Assembly: GCF_009792895.1 (NCBI RefSeq)
Contig: NZ_WSSC01000001.1
Location: forward strand, 868,001 to 932,000
DNA: 64,000 nucleotides
Origin: Pigmentibacter ruber
Lineage (GTDB): Bacteria; Bdellovibrionota_B; Oligoflexia; Silvanigrellales; Silvanigrellaceae
Reading direction: 5' to 3'
A program made the translations under genes and the position numbers. Positions 19,016-28,575 of this stretch are shown here, piece by piece (the first letter of the stretch is position 1; every line of letters begins with the position of its first letter). The notes beneath the pieces are model-generated. The model was not told where the DNA came from, did not search any database, and saw only the letters and a program-made list of their open reading frames with translations.

Positions 19016-21319
19016 TTATTCAAACTCTTGACCAATATCCGTTCTATAATGCGGATTAACTAAAGAATTATCTATATTTTTTAGTTTAATTTTTTCAATT
19101 TGTGAGTAAATATTTTTTCGTGCAATTGGTATACTTTTACCTGAACTTAAAAGGCCAAAAGCCCTTCCGCCACTTGTAGATTGATCTGGTTCAATTGCAG
19201 TTGGAATAAATTGACATTCTTTTGAAAGGTTTTCAGAAAAAACTATTTTTCTTTTAGGAGCACTGTTTTCAGGATATTCAGGAGAAGCTCCCACTACAAA
19301 AACTCTCTTTAAAGAATCACTCAAAAAAGGAGTTGCATTTTTTTCAGGAAATAAAAATGCTTGTTTCTTTGCTGTTCTATATAATTCAATATAAAATTCT
19401 CTTTGTAATCCTGGTAAAATAACCTGAGTTTCTGGATCACCTAGACGACAATTAAATTCTAGTAACCAAGCATTTTGTTCCTTATCAAGCATAAATCCAG
19501 CAAATAAAAATCCATAGTACGGTGTTTTTCTATGATTTAATTCTTTTAATATTTTTGTAAAAGTTTCTTTTACTTGCGTCATAATACGATCAGATAGTTC
19601 AACAGGAGCTATTGTACCCATTCCACCAGTATTAGGACCTGTTTGATTATTGTTACGTCTTTTATAGTCTCTAGCTATTGGTAAAAGTCTAAATTGTTCA
19701 TTATTGCATAATGCAATTACAGAAATCTCCTCTCCTATTAACGTTTCTTCTATTAAGAAATAGGGTTCACCTTTATTGTTACTGTATGTAGGAGCTTCTA
19801 CCGATTTTGTCATAATTTCCCATTCAGGTAAATTACTTTCAATAGACTCTAAAGCTTGTTTTATATCTTCATGATTTGATAGAACAAAAACACCTTTGCC
19901 AGCAGCCAGACTATCATACTTCAAAACACATGGTAATGAAAAATCAGGAATACTAGGGTTTTCTAAGAAATTTAAAAGAAGTAATTTCAATTTTTTCCAG
20001 GAAATAATTTTAGATTTAGCTGTTTTTATATTAGCTGCTTCAACTATTTCTTTACAAATTATTTTGCTTGCTTCTAAAGATGCACACGCTAAAGATGGTG
20101 CCAAAATTGGAATATTAAATTTTTCGCAGGCCGGAGCAATACCATTTGCAATAGGTAATTCAGGACCAGCAATAACAAGACCCACTTTTTGATTTGCGGC
20201 AAATTGAGCAATTTCATTAACATTACTAACCGGACAAGATGCAAATTTTGGTGAATCCCAAAGCCTTTTTCCGGCAGCACAGAAAACAGTACTTACTTCT
20301 GGCAGTTTCTGAAATGAAGAATAAATAGAATAATCTCTACCACCATTTCCAATGACTAAAACATTTTTAGGCATGATTGCTGCATTGATAATTTCTTTAA
20401 AAGTGTCAGGGAATATAGGCCAAACAACTTTTTGCTCATTTGCAATTTGCAATGGAGTTTTTTCTGAGCCAATGAAAGTTTGATACAATTCTTGGTACCT
20501 AATAGTTACTTTTTCAATCAGATCATGAACTATTTTTTCATCTTTAAAAAATGGATGATTGGCAGGATTATCTTTGATATTTTCAGGATTTCCAAAAAGT
20601 TTTATTAATTCTTCACGAAGGAATTCTTTTGACATTTGTTTTGGGTTAGATAAATCTAAATTATCTGCAATCCAATATCTTGAAGAATCAGGTGTGTGCA
20701 CTTCATCTACAAGTATTATTCTACCATCGTATTCTCCCATTTCGTATTTTGTATCTACAAGAATGAGATTTTTAGCGAGAGCTTCTTGTGTTCCAAATTG
20801 AAATAATTCTATAGATTTTTTTGCAATAAAATTCCATTTATCTGCACCAATTAAGTTTTTAGCTATTTCTGCAGTAATAGGCATATCGTGTCCCATTTCT
20901 GCTTTAGTAGTTGGTGTGATTATTGGTTCAGGAAATTTTTGGTTTTGTTGCATTCCATTTGGGAGCAGAATACCGTATTGATGATTAATTTCTTGTGGGC
21001 CTTTTTCTTTATATAAACGCCATAAACTTCCCGATAAATAACCTCTCACAACAATTTCAATAGGAAAAACATTGGCTTCTTTTACTAAAACATGTGTTGT
21101 ATCAAGAGATCCAATTAAATGATTTTCAATAATATGGTTTGTCTTTTTAAAGTACCAGGTCGAAATTGCTTGTAAAATTTCAGCTTTATTATTTATTTCA
21201 AATGGAAAAATAAAGTCAAAAGCAGATATTCTATTGCTTGTCTGAAGAATTCTTAACTTATTTGCTAAAGATATACTATTTCGAACTTTTCCAATATAAA
21301 TATTTTGAATTAATGTCAT
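19016..21319 (-). CDS. Fused SAICAR synthetase (PurC) and GAR synthetase (PurD)
   Basis: One uninterrupted 767-residue frame carries two purine enzymes. Residues about 1-310 are PurC: YIGKVRNS, the TSNRISAFD substrate motif (usually DRISAFD), VVRGYLSGS, and VDTKYEMGEYDGRIILVDE. Residues about 318-767 are PurD: VLVIGNGGRDYSIYS (usually GGREHAL), ATP-grasp KYDSLAAGKG, TGPNTGGMG, LEFNCRLGDPETQ, and a final HYRTDIGQ as in E. coli PurD. The domains do not catalyse successive steps (PurD is step 2, PurC step 8), so the join probably serves co-expression or assembly. It starts 1 nt after pyrF; no internal ribosome site is seen at the join (about 20368). Confidence 0.92.
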   Translation of the reverse strand: MTLIQNIYIGKVRNSISLANKLRILQTSNRISAFDFIFPFEINNKAEILQAISTWYFKKTNHIIENHLIGSLDTTHVLVKEANVFPIEIVVRGYLSGSLWRLYKEKGPQEINHQYGILLPNGMQQNQKFPEPIITPTTKAEMGHDMPITAEIAKNLIGADKWNFIAKKSIELFQFGTQEALAKNLILVDTKYEMGEYDGRIILVDEVHTPDSSRYWIADNLDLSNPKQMSKEFLREELIKLFGNPENIKDNPANHPFFKDEKIVHDLIEKVTIRYQELYQTFIGSEKTPLQIANEQKVVWPIFPDTFKEIINAAIMPKNVLVIGNGGRDYSIYSSFQKLPEVSTVFCAAGKRLWDSPKFASCPVSNVNEIAQFAANQKVGLVIAGPELPIANGIAPACEKFNIPILAPSLACASLEASKIICKEIVEAANIKTAKSKIISWKKLKLLLLNFLENPSIPDFSLPCVLKYDSLAAGKGVFVLSNHEDIKQALESIESNLPEWEIMTKSVEAPTYSNNKGEPYFLIEETLIGEEISVIALCNNEQFRLLPIARDYKRRNNNQTGPNTGGMGTIAPVELSDRIMTQVKETFTKILKELNHRKTPYYGFLFAGFMLDKEQNAWLLEFNCRLGDPETQVILPGLQREFYIELYRTAKKQAFLFPEKNATPFLSDSLKRVFVVGASPEYPENSAPKRKIVFSENLSKECQFIPTAIEPDQSTSGGRAFGLLSSGKSIPIARKNIYSQIEKIKLKNIDNSLVNPHYRTDIGQEFE

Positions 21320-21320
21320 G

Positions 21321-22112
21321 TTAAGATCCTTGAAAATATTTATTAATATTGACTATATTTTCATACATTTGTTCTATTTCAATATTACCACCAGAAAATA
21401 TAGCTCTACTGAATGGGAAAATCATTTCATTAGATATTTTTTTACTTTTAGAAATAACGTTCCAATCCGCACCTTGAGCTCCTATTCCTGGACACAAAGC
21501 ACTCAATTGACTAGTTATAAATTCTTGAGAAAACAAAATTTCTTCTCTATTCGCAGCAATAACTACTCCTGTTACTTGCGAATACATTGGATCATTTGCT
21601 AAAATATTTTCTTGGACTTTTTTACAAGAAGTTACTATATTTCTCCAATTATCTTGAATATACGATAAATCAGAGTGACTATTTTCGCTTGTAGCACATA
21701 GAACGTACACTCTTCCTTTTTTACCTACGTGTTCAACACACTGCTCAACAGCAATTTCTATGGATTTTTCACCTAAAAAAGGACTGATAGTTATTCCATG
21801 AACACCTAAGGTTACAAAAGCAAAGTCTAAATAAGCTTTTAAAGTAGTGGAAATATCATTAAATTTTCCATCAAGTATTATTGTATAATCTTTCTGAAAT
21901 TTAGCTACTAATTCTTCCAGCAATAATAATCCTTTGCTACCATGCAATAAAAAATAAGCAAGTTGTGGTTTTATAATATAATTATTTAATTTTCCACAGC
22001 TAAAACTAAGTATTTCCATATGTTTATAGACAGAATCTTTAAAGGATTCAAAATCTTTTCCAGTAGGATTTGGATCTATTCCTAAACACATTTTTGTATT
22101 AATCGGATTCAT
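21321..22112 (-). CDS. pyrF: Orotidine 5'-phosphate decarboxylase, type 2
   Basis: This 263-residue enzyme makes UMP from OMP, the last step of pyrimidine synthesis. The start MCLGIDPNP and the catalytic D-x-K-x-x-D motif (ILDGKFNDIS) identify the type 2 (PyrF2) subfamily. Later motifs TISPFLGEKSIE, VVIAANREE and LCPGIGAQGADW agree. It is the only pyrimidine gene inside an otherwise purine operon; it overlaps purK by 14 nt and ends 1 nt before purC/D, so its expression is tied to the purine genes. Confidence 0.92.
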   Translation of the reverse strand: MNPINTKMCLGIDPNPTGKDFESFKDSVYKHMEILSFSCGKLNNYIIKPQLAYFLLHGSKGLLLLEELVAKFQKDYTIILDGKFNDISTTLKAYLDFAFVTLGVHGITISPFLGEKSIEIAVEQCVEHVGKKGRVYVLCATSENSHSDLSYIQDNWRNIVTSCKKVQENILANDPMYSQVTGVVIAANREEILFSQEFITSQLSALCPGIGAQGADWNVISKSKKISNEMIFPFSRAIFSGGNIEIEQMYENIVNINKYFQGS

Positions 22113-23292
22113 TTAAATCCTTTCTAAAATTTTCAGAAAATTTATTACAATCATGAATATTATCAGCATGACAAACAAAATGTCCCATTTTTCTCTGTTC
22201 AGTTGGAGATTCTTTTCCATATAAAGTTAAAGAAACAATATTAGGATGATCTTTCCAGCAACTTAAATTTAGGTTTTTTCCTTGCTTTTGTTTTATCCAA
22301 GTAGAACCTAACAAGTTACCCATACAAAAGTATCCTGGATATAATTTAGGTGTATGTAATGGTAAGTCTAATAATACTCTCGCAAATAAATCATACTGGT
22401 TTATAGAACAGGCAACTCGAGAAATATGTCCAGAATTATGTGGTCGAGGTGCAAATTCATTTATATATATTTGAAATTCATCTACTTCAAAATCCTGATT
22501 TGTATTGGCATTTTTTTGCTTTGAAATAAAAAACTCAGTAGTTAATAACCCAATGACATCTAACTTTTCAGTAGCTTCAATAGCAATATCTTGGAGTTTT
22601 TTTTGCACAATAGTAGGTAATTGAGAGGGAAGGTTAGTTTGATACAATATTTGATTTTTATGAATATTATCAAATATAGGAAGGCATTCAATTTCATTTT
22701 TTTTATTGCGGGCAACAATACAACTAGCTTCAGAAAATATATCAATTTTTTCTTCTATAATAAAAGTTGAATTACCCAACAAGGAAATTTCGGCAAGACT
22801 TTTTTCTAATTCACTTTGATTTTGAATGACCCACTGGCCTTTTCCATCATAACCACCAAAAGCAGTTTTAATAATAAAAGGAAAAGGAAACTCCTTTGCA
22901 TTTGAAGTGAGCTCAGCTAAATTTGTGCATGCAATAAATTTACAAACTGGCAAGTTGTTTTGTTTTAAAAAGGATTTTTCAGAAATTCTATTTTGTGTGA
23001 TTTTAAGAACATTTTCAGCAGGAAATAATGGTTTTTTTGTTTTATCAATCAAATAATTCAGAAGGTCTGTCGCAACATTTTCAAATTCATAGGTCACTAA
23101 ATCACATTGGCGAAAAAAATCTTCCAGTTTAGCTGCATCATTCCAATCACCTTGATAATGGTTTGCAGATTTATGAAACGAAGGAGAAAGGGGATCTGGG
23201 TCATAAAAAACAATTTTAGCACCATAATTGTATAATGCTTCGGAAAGCATACCGCCTAATTGCCCTCCTCCTAAAATCCCTATGGTTCTCAT
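22099..23292 (-). CDS. purK: N5-carboxyaminoimidazole ribonucleotide synthase
   Basis: This ATP-grasp enzyme of 397 residues carboxylates AIR with bicarbonate and ATP. The N-terminal [13 protein letters not shown], the YEFENV segment, the ATP-grasp [23 protein letters not shown] and the C-terminal [12 protein letters not shown] motif mark PurK. It is paired with class I PurE, as expected. The start overlaps the end of purE by 4 nt (ATGA), a translational-coupling arrangement. Confidence 0.95.
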   Translation of the reverse strand: MRTIGILGGGQLGGMLSEALYNYGAKIVFYDPDPLSPSFHKSANHYQGDWNDAAKLEDFFRQCDLVTYEFENVATDLLNYLIDKTKKPLFPAENVLKITQNRISEKSFLKQNNLPVCKFIACTNLAELTSNAKEFPFPFIIKTAFGGYDGKGQWVIQNQSELEKSLAEISLLGNSTFIIEEKIDIFSEASCIVARNKKNEIECLPIFDNIHKNQILYQTNLPSQLPTIVQKKLQDIAIEATEKLDVIGLLTTEFFISKQKNANTNQDFEVDEFQIYINEFAPRPHNSGHISRVACSINQYDLFARVLLDLPLHTPKLYPGYFCMGNLLGSTWIKQKQGKNLNLSCWKDHPNIVSLTLYGKESPTEQRKMGHFVCHADNIHDCNKFSENFRKDLNESD

Positions 23293-23819
23293 TTTTCTTT
23301 TTTTCCTTGGTTTTTTCGAGTTTTTTCTTGTACTACACGGTTACCTTCTAAAGCATTCATACTTTTTTCTGAACGCCAGAGTTCTAATTTTTTACATAAA
23401 GCATCATTTTCCATAGCTAAAATTTGCAAAGCAAAAAGGGCTGCATTTGTTGCGCCTGCTTGTCCAATGGCAAAAGTAGCTGTTGGTATTCCTCCAGGCA
23501 TTTGCACAATAGATAGTAAGCTATCCAGGCCATTTAACGCTTTTGATTGGACAGGAACGGCGAGAACTGGAACTAAAGTCAACGCACTCACCATACCAGG
23601 CAAATGCGCTGCTCCACCCGCCCCAGCAATGATTACTTTAATGCCTTTTGCTTTGACTTGTTCAGCATATTCATACATAAGTTTTGGTGTTCGATGCGCA
23701 CTAATAACTTGAATTTCATATGGAATATCAAATTCTTCACAAATGTTTTCACTATATTTAAGAGTTTCATAGTCAGATTGACTTCCCATTATAATGGAAA
23801 CAATTGGATTTTTAAACAT
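23289..23819 (-). CDS. purE: N5-carboxyaminoimidazole ribonucleotide mutase
   Basis: Class I PurE of 176 residues moves the carboxyl group of N5-CAIR to C4. Signatures are [13 protein letters not shown], the [14 protein letters not shown] active-site motif, [12 protein letters not shown] and the loop [21 protein letters not shown] charged 15-residue tail ([12 protein letters not shown]) extends past the usual end, just where the frame overlaps purK. It overlaps purF upstream by 8 nt. Confidence 0.95.
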   Translation of the reverse strand: MFKNPIVSIIMGSQSDYETLKYSENICEEFDIPYEIQVISAHRTPKLMYEYAEQVKAKGIKVIIAGAGGAAHLPGMVSALTLVPVLAVPVQSKALNGLDSLLSIVQMPGGIPTATFAIGQAGATNAALFALQILAMENDALCKKLELWRSEKSMNALEGNRVVQEKTRKNQGKKEK

Positions 23820-25269
23820 TTTTTAATTCCTTTATAAAGCCACACCCTTTTTGTTGTGCAATTTCATCTTGATAATTCCCTGTAAAGCAAGCTGTACACC
23901 AGCCCCCATTTTCTTGGAAAGAATTTTCATTTGCAGTATTTTTTTGAAATTTTTGCATCACTTTTAAGAGTTGTTTTTCTGAAAGAAAAGATAAAGTATC
24001 GGATTTTAAATAATCATTCATTTCATTAGCAGTCATCACTTGTGCAAGTAAATCTTGTCTTTTTGGAGTATCAATGCCGTAAAAGCAAGGGAACTTGACT
24101 GGAGGAGATGCGATTCGCATATGCACTTCTTTTGCACCGGCTTCACGTAATAATTCAACAATTTTTTGGGAGGTGGTTCCTCGTACAATACTATCATCTA
24201 TAACGATAATCTTTTTACCTTTGATAGTTTCGCGAACGGGATTTAATTTTAATCGAACTTTAAAATTCCGAACATTTTGTGTAGGTTCTATGAAAGTTCT
24301 CCCAACATAGTGATTTCTAATTAAACCAATTTTATAGGGAACACCTGAAGCGTGCGCATAACCCATCGCCATAGGTACGCCACTATCAGGAACTGCTATT
24401 ACCATATCAGCTTCAACCGGATTATTTTTGGCGAGTTCTTCTCCCATAGCAAAACGGGTGTCATTGGCTAGCATATTCCACACAAGGCTATCAGGACGCG
24501 CAAAATATACATGTTCAAAAATGCATTTTGCCTGTTGTAAACTTTTGCTTTGTTGAGTTGTTAAGTTAAAAAATACGCTTTCAATTTTCCCAGTAGCAAG
24601 CTCTATACTTAATATTTCTCCTGGTGAAATGTCGCGAATAAATTCGGCACCAACTAAATCCATCGCACAGGTTTCACTGGCAAGAACCCAGCTAGGAATT
24701 TTACTCTCATTTTTTAATAAACCTAAAGATAATGGTCTGTAGCCACAGGCATCGACAACGGCATATAAATGCGTTGGAGTAAGTAGTAATAAAGAAAAAG
24801 CACCAAATAATTCTTCAAATGCGTGAGTAAGTTTAGCTATAAATTCTTTTTTATTACTTCTCGCCATGAGGTGCAGGATGAGTTCTGTATCAGAGGTTGC
24901 TTGTAAAATAGCTCCAGAGGATTCTAAAAATTGCCGCATTTCTTCTGAATTAACAATATTTCCATTATGTGATAAAGAGACTGGAACTCCACCAATACGT
25001 GCAGTTAAAGGCTGAATATTTGCATCTGAATTTCCACCAGCAGTACTGTAGCGAACATGTCCAATAGCATGATTGCCTTTAAGTTTACTTAAATCTGTTT
25101 CTTTAAAAACATCTATAACTAAGCCTGAATTTTTATGACTAATAATTTCAGACGAATTAGTTGAGGAAATGCCAGCGCTTTCTTGGCCTCTATGCTGTAG
25201 AGCAAAAAGTCCAAGATATGCAATTTTTGAAGCATTTTCAGTATTTGTTACTCCAAAAACTCCGCACAT
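23812..25269 (-). CDS. purF: Amidophosphoribosyltransferase
   Basis: This committed-step enzyme (485 residues) makes phosphoribosylamine from PRPP and glutamine. The sequence starts MCGVFGV, so Cys2 becomes the N-terminal nucleophile once Met is removed, and there is no propeptide. The PRPP loop is [12 protein letters not shown]. Cysteines in [21 protein letters not shown] and the final WCTACFTG match positions that hold a 4Fe-4S cluster in the B. subtilis-type enzyme, suggesting an oxygen-sensitive iron-sulfur form. It shares one base with purL (TAATG). Confidence 0.95.
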   Translation of the reverse strand: MCGVFGVTNTENASKIAYLGLFALQHRGQESAGISSTNSSEIISHKNSGLVIDVFKETDLSKLKGNHAIGHVRYSTAGGNSDANIQPLTARIGGVPVSLSHNGNIVNSEEMRQFLESSGAILQATSDTELILHLMARSNKKEFIAKLTHAFEELFGAFSLLLLTPTHLYAVVDACGYRPLSLGLLKNESKIPSWVLASETCAMDLVGAEFIRDISPGEILSIELATGKIESVFFNLTTQQSKSLQQAKCIFEHVYFARPDSLVWNMLANDTRFAMGEELAKNNPVEADMVIAVPDSGVPMAMGYAHASGVPYKIGLIRNHYVGRTFIEPTQNVRNFKVRLKLNPVRETIKGKKIIVIDDSIVRGTTSQKIVELLREAGAKEVHMRIASPPVKFPCFYGIDTPKRQDLLAQVMTANEMNDYLKSDTLSFLSEKQLLKVMQKFQKNTANENSFQENGGWCTACFTGNYQDEIAQQKGCGFIKELKNV

Positions 25270-27779
25270 TATTTTGTTTCCTTATCAGCACATGAAAGTG
25301 TATCAAAATATTTTTTTAATGAAGAAGAAAAATCTGAATAGACTAAATTGTGATCGTATAATGGCATACTAATTTTAGAATCTAAACCTTTAAGTTCTCC
25401 TATTTTAGAAATCACCAAATCAGGATAAATAGATGAATTTAGAACAGTTTCAAAATTTTCTTCTGAATTGAATCCTAAAATAAAACCCATATTGCCTTCA
25501 GCAAATAATTCTTTCGCAGATTTTTTCCATATTGTCTTTTCTAATTCAATTAAACAATTTGAATTTAAACCAATTGAAATCAAGCTCCCAAGAATTCCAC
25601 CATGTCCAATTGGTTTAGAAATTATAGGAGATTTATTTTGGATTGTTTTTAGGATAAAATTCCAAATAACTTTTTCATTACTGAGATTTACTTTTGGACA
25701 ATCAGAATTTTCACCACCCAATATCCATGCTGTTTGTGAAGCAAGGTAACTTGAATTTTCAACAGAGTTAGATAAAGAAATATGATATAAAATTATAGAC
25801 TTTTCCTTAGATTTAGAAAAATATTTTAAAGGTAATCTATCCAATGGTACTTTAGAGACATCATCAACTCTTCCAACCATTCCTAACATAGGTGTAGGAG
25901 GAATTGGCTTTCCTTCAGTTTGATTATTCAAACTTACATTTCCACTTACTATTGGAATATGCATTTCTTTTGCAATTAAATTTATACCATCAATAGCATC
26001 AGAAAATTGTCGCATAACGTCTGGAGATTTTGGGCTACCGAAATTTAAACAATCCGTCATAGCGAGAGGAACTGCACCAGTTGCAACTAATTTTCTAGCT
26101 ATTTTTAAAGCAGTTAATGCAGAACCTTGATAAGGATCTAACTCTACCCAACGTTCTTCACATCCACCTGCAATGGCAATTCCAGTTGTAGTCATTTTCC
26201 CATTTGCATCGAATTCTTGTGCATATTCTGGTAAGCGCACAACACCCGCTGAAGCTGTTTGTAAAGAACCACAAGCAGCTACTGTATTTCCTTGCACAGT
26301 TGAACAATAATTATGGAATACTGGAGACCTATTTGCATTCATTGGATGTGCAAAAAGTTTGGCAATTAAATTTGGATAACGTTCAATTAAGTTTTCTAAT
26401 TGAATATCTGCAAGAATATCTTGATGAATTTCAGAATTTATTAAAGATAAAGACAAACTTAATTTGTCTGAAGTATTATTTTGCTGCCAGTTATTTTCAT
26501 TTGCTTCATTTTTTATTGATTTATTATTGTGTAAATATTCTTCTCTAGCTTGGACGGGCCAATTGTATTTAGGAGTTTCTTCTACCAAAATAGGGACAGG
26601 AGTTGCCGTAACAATTGTGTTATCAAAAATGCATGTGAATAAACCAGTAGAATTAACCTTCCCAATTTCAGCGTATGTAATATTAAATTTTTCTAACTCT
26701 GCTAGAACTGCAGAAACGTTATTAGGTTTAACAGCACAGAGCATTCTTTCTTGTGATTCACTTAATAATATTTCCCAAGCTTGCATATTGCTAGCTCGTT
26801 GTGGAACTTTATTTAAATCAATTGCAACACCACATCCTGATCTACCTGCCATTTCAACTGAGCTTGAAGTCAAACCAGCTGCTCCCATATCTTGCAAGCC
26901 AATTGTAAGTTTCTTTTCAATTAATGATAGAGTAGCTTCTAGTAAAACTTTTTCAGCAAAAGGATCACCAACTTGTACTGTTGGTTTTAATGTGTTGCCT
27001 GTAGAAGAGAACTCAGAACTGCTCATTGTTGCACCATGAACACCATCACGACCTGTAGCAGAACCAAAGTATATTAATACGTTTTCGGATTCAGGAAATA
27101 ATAAATTTTGTAATTCACTATTTACTTTTTGATTTACTATTACATTCTCTGTATTTGCTACTTTACCTGTTGTTTCTTCAGAAAGAATTCCTTTAAAAAT
27201 TTTATCTTTATGAATTAATCCAGCGTTAAAAGCATTTACCAATATATTTTTACTATATTTATTATGAAAACTGATATCACCTGTTACTGTAGGAACCCCA
27301 ACCGAGTTTCCATAGTCACCAATTCCTCTTACAGTATCGCGAATTAATTTTGCATTCCATGTTCCTTCACCAAAACGCAAACAATTTAAACTTGCGATTG
27401 GATATGCGCCCATACAAAACACATCACGCAAAATACCGCCTACACCTGTTGCAGCACCTTGGTAAGGTTCTAGGTAACTAGGGTGATTATGAGATTCCAT
27501 TTTAAAAGCAATCCCATAATTTTTGTTTATTGCTATTACACCTGCATTTTCACCAGGTCCCTGGATAACCCATGGCTCTTCTGTATGAAATCTTTTCAAG
27601 TGAACTCTTGAGGATTTATAAGAGCAATGTTCGCTCCAAAGAGCACCACAAACTGCTAATTCTTCATGACTAGGTATTCTATTTAATTTGGTGCAGAAAT
27701 TTATTAACTCTTCTTTATTTAAACCAAATTGCTGTGCTTGATTGATAAATTCAGCTGTTAGGAGGTTTGAATCAAACAT
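25269..27779 (-). CDS. purL: FGAM synthase subunit II
   Basis: The small-type PurL (836 residues) makes FGAM from FGAR with ATP and ammonia from PurQ. Visible are WSEHCSYKSSR, IAFKMESHNHPS, EPYQGAATGVGGILRD, GLQDMGAAGLTSS and the second-half CLNFGSP. It is about 90 residues longer than B. subtilis PurL (742); the extra length is spread in loops such as one near residues 425-460. The N-terminus begins directly at the linker domain, so PurS is not fused here. PurL of this kind needs PurQ and PurS: PurQ is the next gene upstream, and the PurS-like domain is on PurB. Confidence 0.95.
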   Translation of the reverse strand: MFDSNLLTAEFINQAQQFGLNKEELINFCTKLNRIPSHEELAVCGALWSEHCSYKSSRVHLKRFHTEEPWVIQGPGENAGVIAINKNYGIAFKMESHNHPSYLEPYQGAATGVGGILRDVFCMGAYPIASLNCLRFGEGTWNAKLIRDTVRGIGDYGNSVGVPTVTGDISFHNKYSKNILVNAFNAGLIHKDKIFKGILSEETTGKVANTENVIVNQKVNSELQNLLFPESENVLIYFGSATGRDGVHGATMSSSEFSSTGNTLKPTVQVGDPFAEKVLLEATLSLIEKKLTIGLQDMGAAGLTSSSVEMAGRSGCGVAIDLNKVPQRASNMQAWEILLSESQERMLCAVKPNNVSAVLAELEKFNITYAEIGKVNSTGLFTCIFDNTIVTATPVPILVEETPKYNWPVQAREEYLHNNKSIKNEANENNWQQNNTSDKLSLSLSLINSEIHQDILADIQLENLIERYPNLIAKLFAHPMNANRSPVFHNYCSTVQGNTVAACGSLQTASAGVVRLPEYAQEFDANGKMTTTGIAIAGGCEERWVELDPYQGSALTALKIARKLVATGAVPLAMTDCLNFGSPKSPDVMRQFSDAIDGINLIAKEMHIPIVSGNVSLNNQTEGKPIPPTPMLGMVGRVDDVSKVPLDRLPLKYFSKSKEKSIILYHISLSNSVENSSYLASQTAWILGGENSDCPKVNLSNEKVIWNFILKTIQNKSPIISKPIGHGGILGSLISIGLNSNCLIELEKTIWKKSAKELFAEGNMGFILGFNSEENFETVLNSSIYPDLVISKIGELKGLDSKISMPLYDHNLVYSDFSSSLKKYFDTLSCADKETK

Positions 27780-28575
27780 AATTTTCTCCTTGAGTCAGTT
27801 GTTCTACAAACAAAGCAAGTGGACTTCCTTGCTTTATAGCTATATTTTTTGTTTGTGAAATTCCTAAAAGAAAAATTAAGCCTTCATTTCCACCTAAAAT
27901 CTCTTCAGAAGCACGCTCAGGATGTGGCATCATACCAAAAATGGTACCACTTTCATTTGTTAATCCTGCGATTGATTTATAACTTCCATTTTCATTAAAG
28001 TTATAATAAACAACTGCATTTTTCTCAGCTAAATTTTTATCTTTTTCAGCAGATGGTGGCAACCAGTTACCCATACCACATGACATAGGTATGAAAATTT
28101 CTTTGCCAAAAATTCTGTTCACATTTTCTAAAGCTTGTCCTCTAAACTTAGGAATCCAAAGTGACTTTTTTGCTTGATTTGATTCATCTAAGAAACAGGT
28201 ATCTATTCTTATTGAAACAGGAAAATGATGATGTTGGCGCGTAATATTTTTAATCAACGCACCTGGTAAAAGGCCACTTTCGCATAAAATTTGAAAGCCA
28301 TTGCAAATTCCTAGAATAGGAATATTTTCCAAAGCTTTTTCTTTTACAAAAGCCATTTCTTTTGTTCTGGCTGCTAAAGCACCTGCACGCAAATAATCGC
28401 CAAAACTAAAACCACCAGGAATAAAAATAAAATCAATATCATCTTTTTTTAAATGACTATGTCTTTCTAAATCTAGATATTCAGCATTAGTTTCTAAATT
28501 ATTTGCAATCCATAATAAGGATTCTTTTTCACAGTTTGTACCTGGGAAAACTGGTACTAAAGTTTTTTTCTTCAT
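27772..28575 (-). CDS. purQ: FGAM synthase subunit I (glutamine amidotransferase)
   Basis: This class I glutaminase (267 residues) feeds ammonia to PurL. The nucleophile Cys is in LGICNGFQIL and the catalytic His-x-Glu is in MMPHPERAS. The start PVFPGTNCEKE and the GGFSFGDYLRAGALAA segment are typical. It is about 40 residues longer than B. subtilis PurQ, mainly in the segment between the Cys and His motifs. The start overlaps purB's stop by 4 nt (ATGA) and the end overlaps purL by 8 nt. Confidence 0.95.
   Translation of the reverse strand: MKKKTLVPVFPGTNCEKESLLWIANNLETNAEYLDLERHSHLKKDDIDFIFIPGGFSFGDYLRAGALAARTKEMAFVKEKALENIPILGICNGFQILCESGLLPGALIKNITRQHHHFPVSIRIDTCFLDESNQAKKSLWIPKFRGQALENVNRIFGKEIFIPMSCGMGNWLPPSAEKDKNLAEKNAVVYYNFNENGSYKSIAGLTNESGTIFGMMPHPERASEEILGGNEGLIFLLGISQTKNIAIKQGSPLALFVEQLTQGENYV

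Noticed and set aside
26464-27039. 191-residue plus-strand frame
   Set aside because: It lies wholly inside purL on the opposite strand, and purL has full motif support; no ribosome site or recognisable domain.
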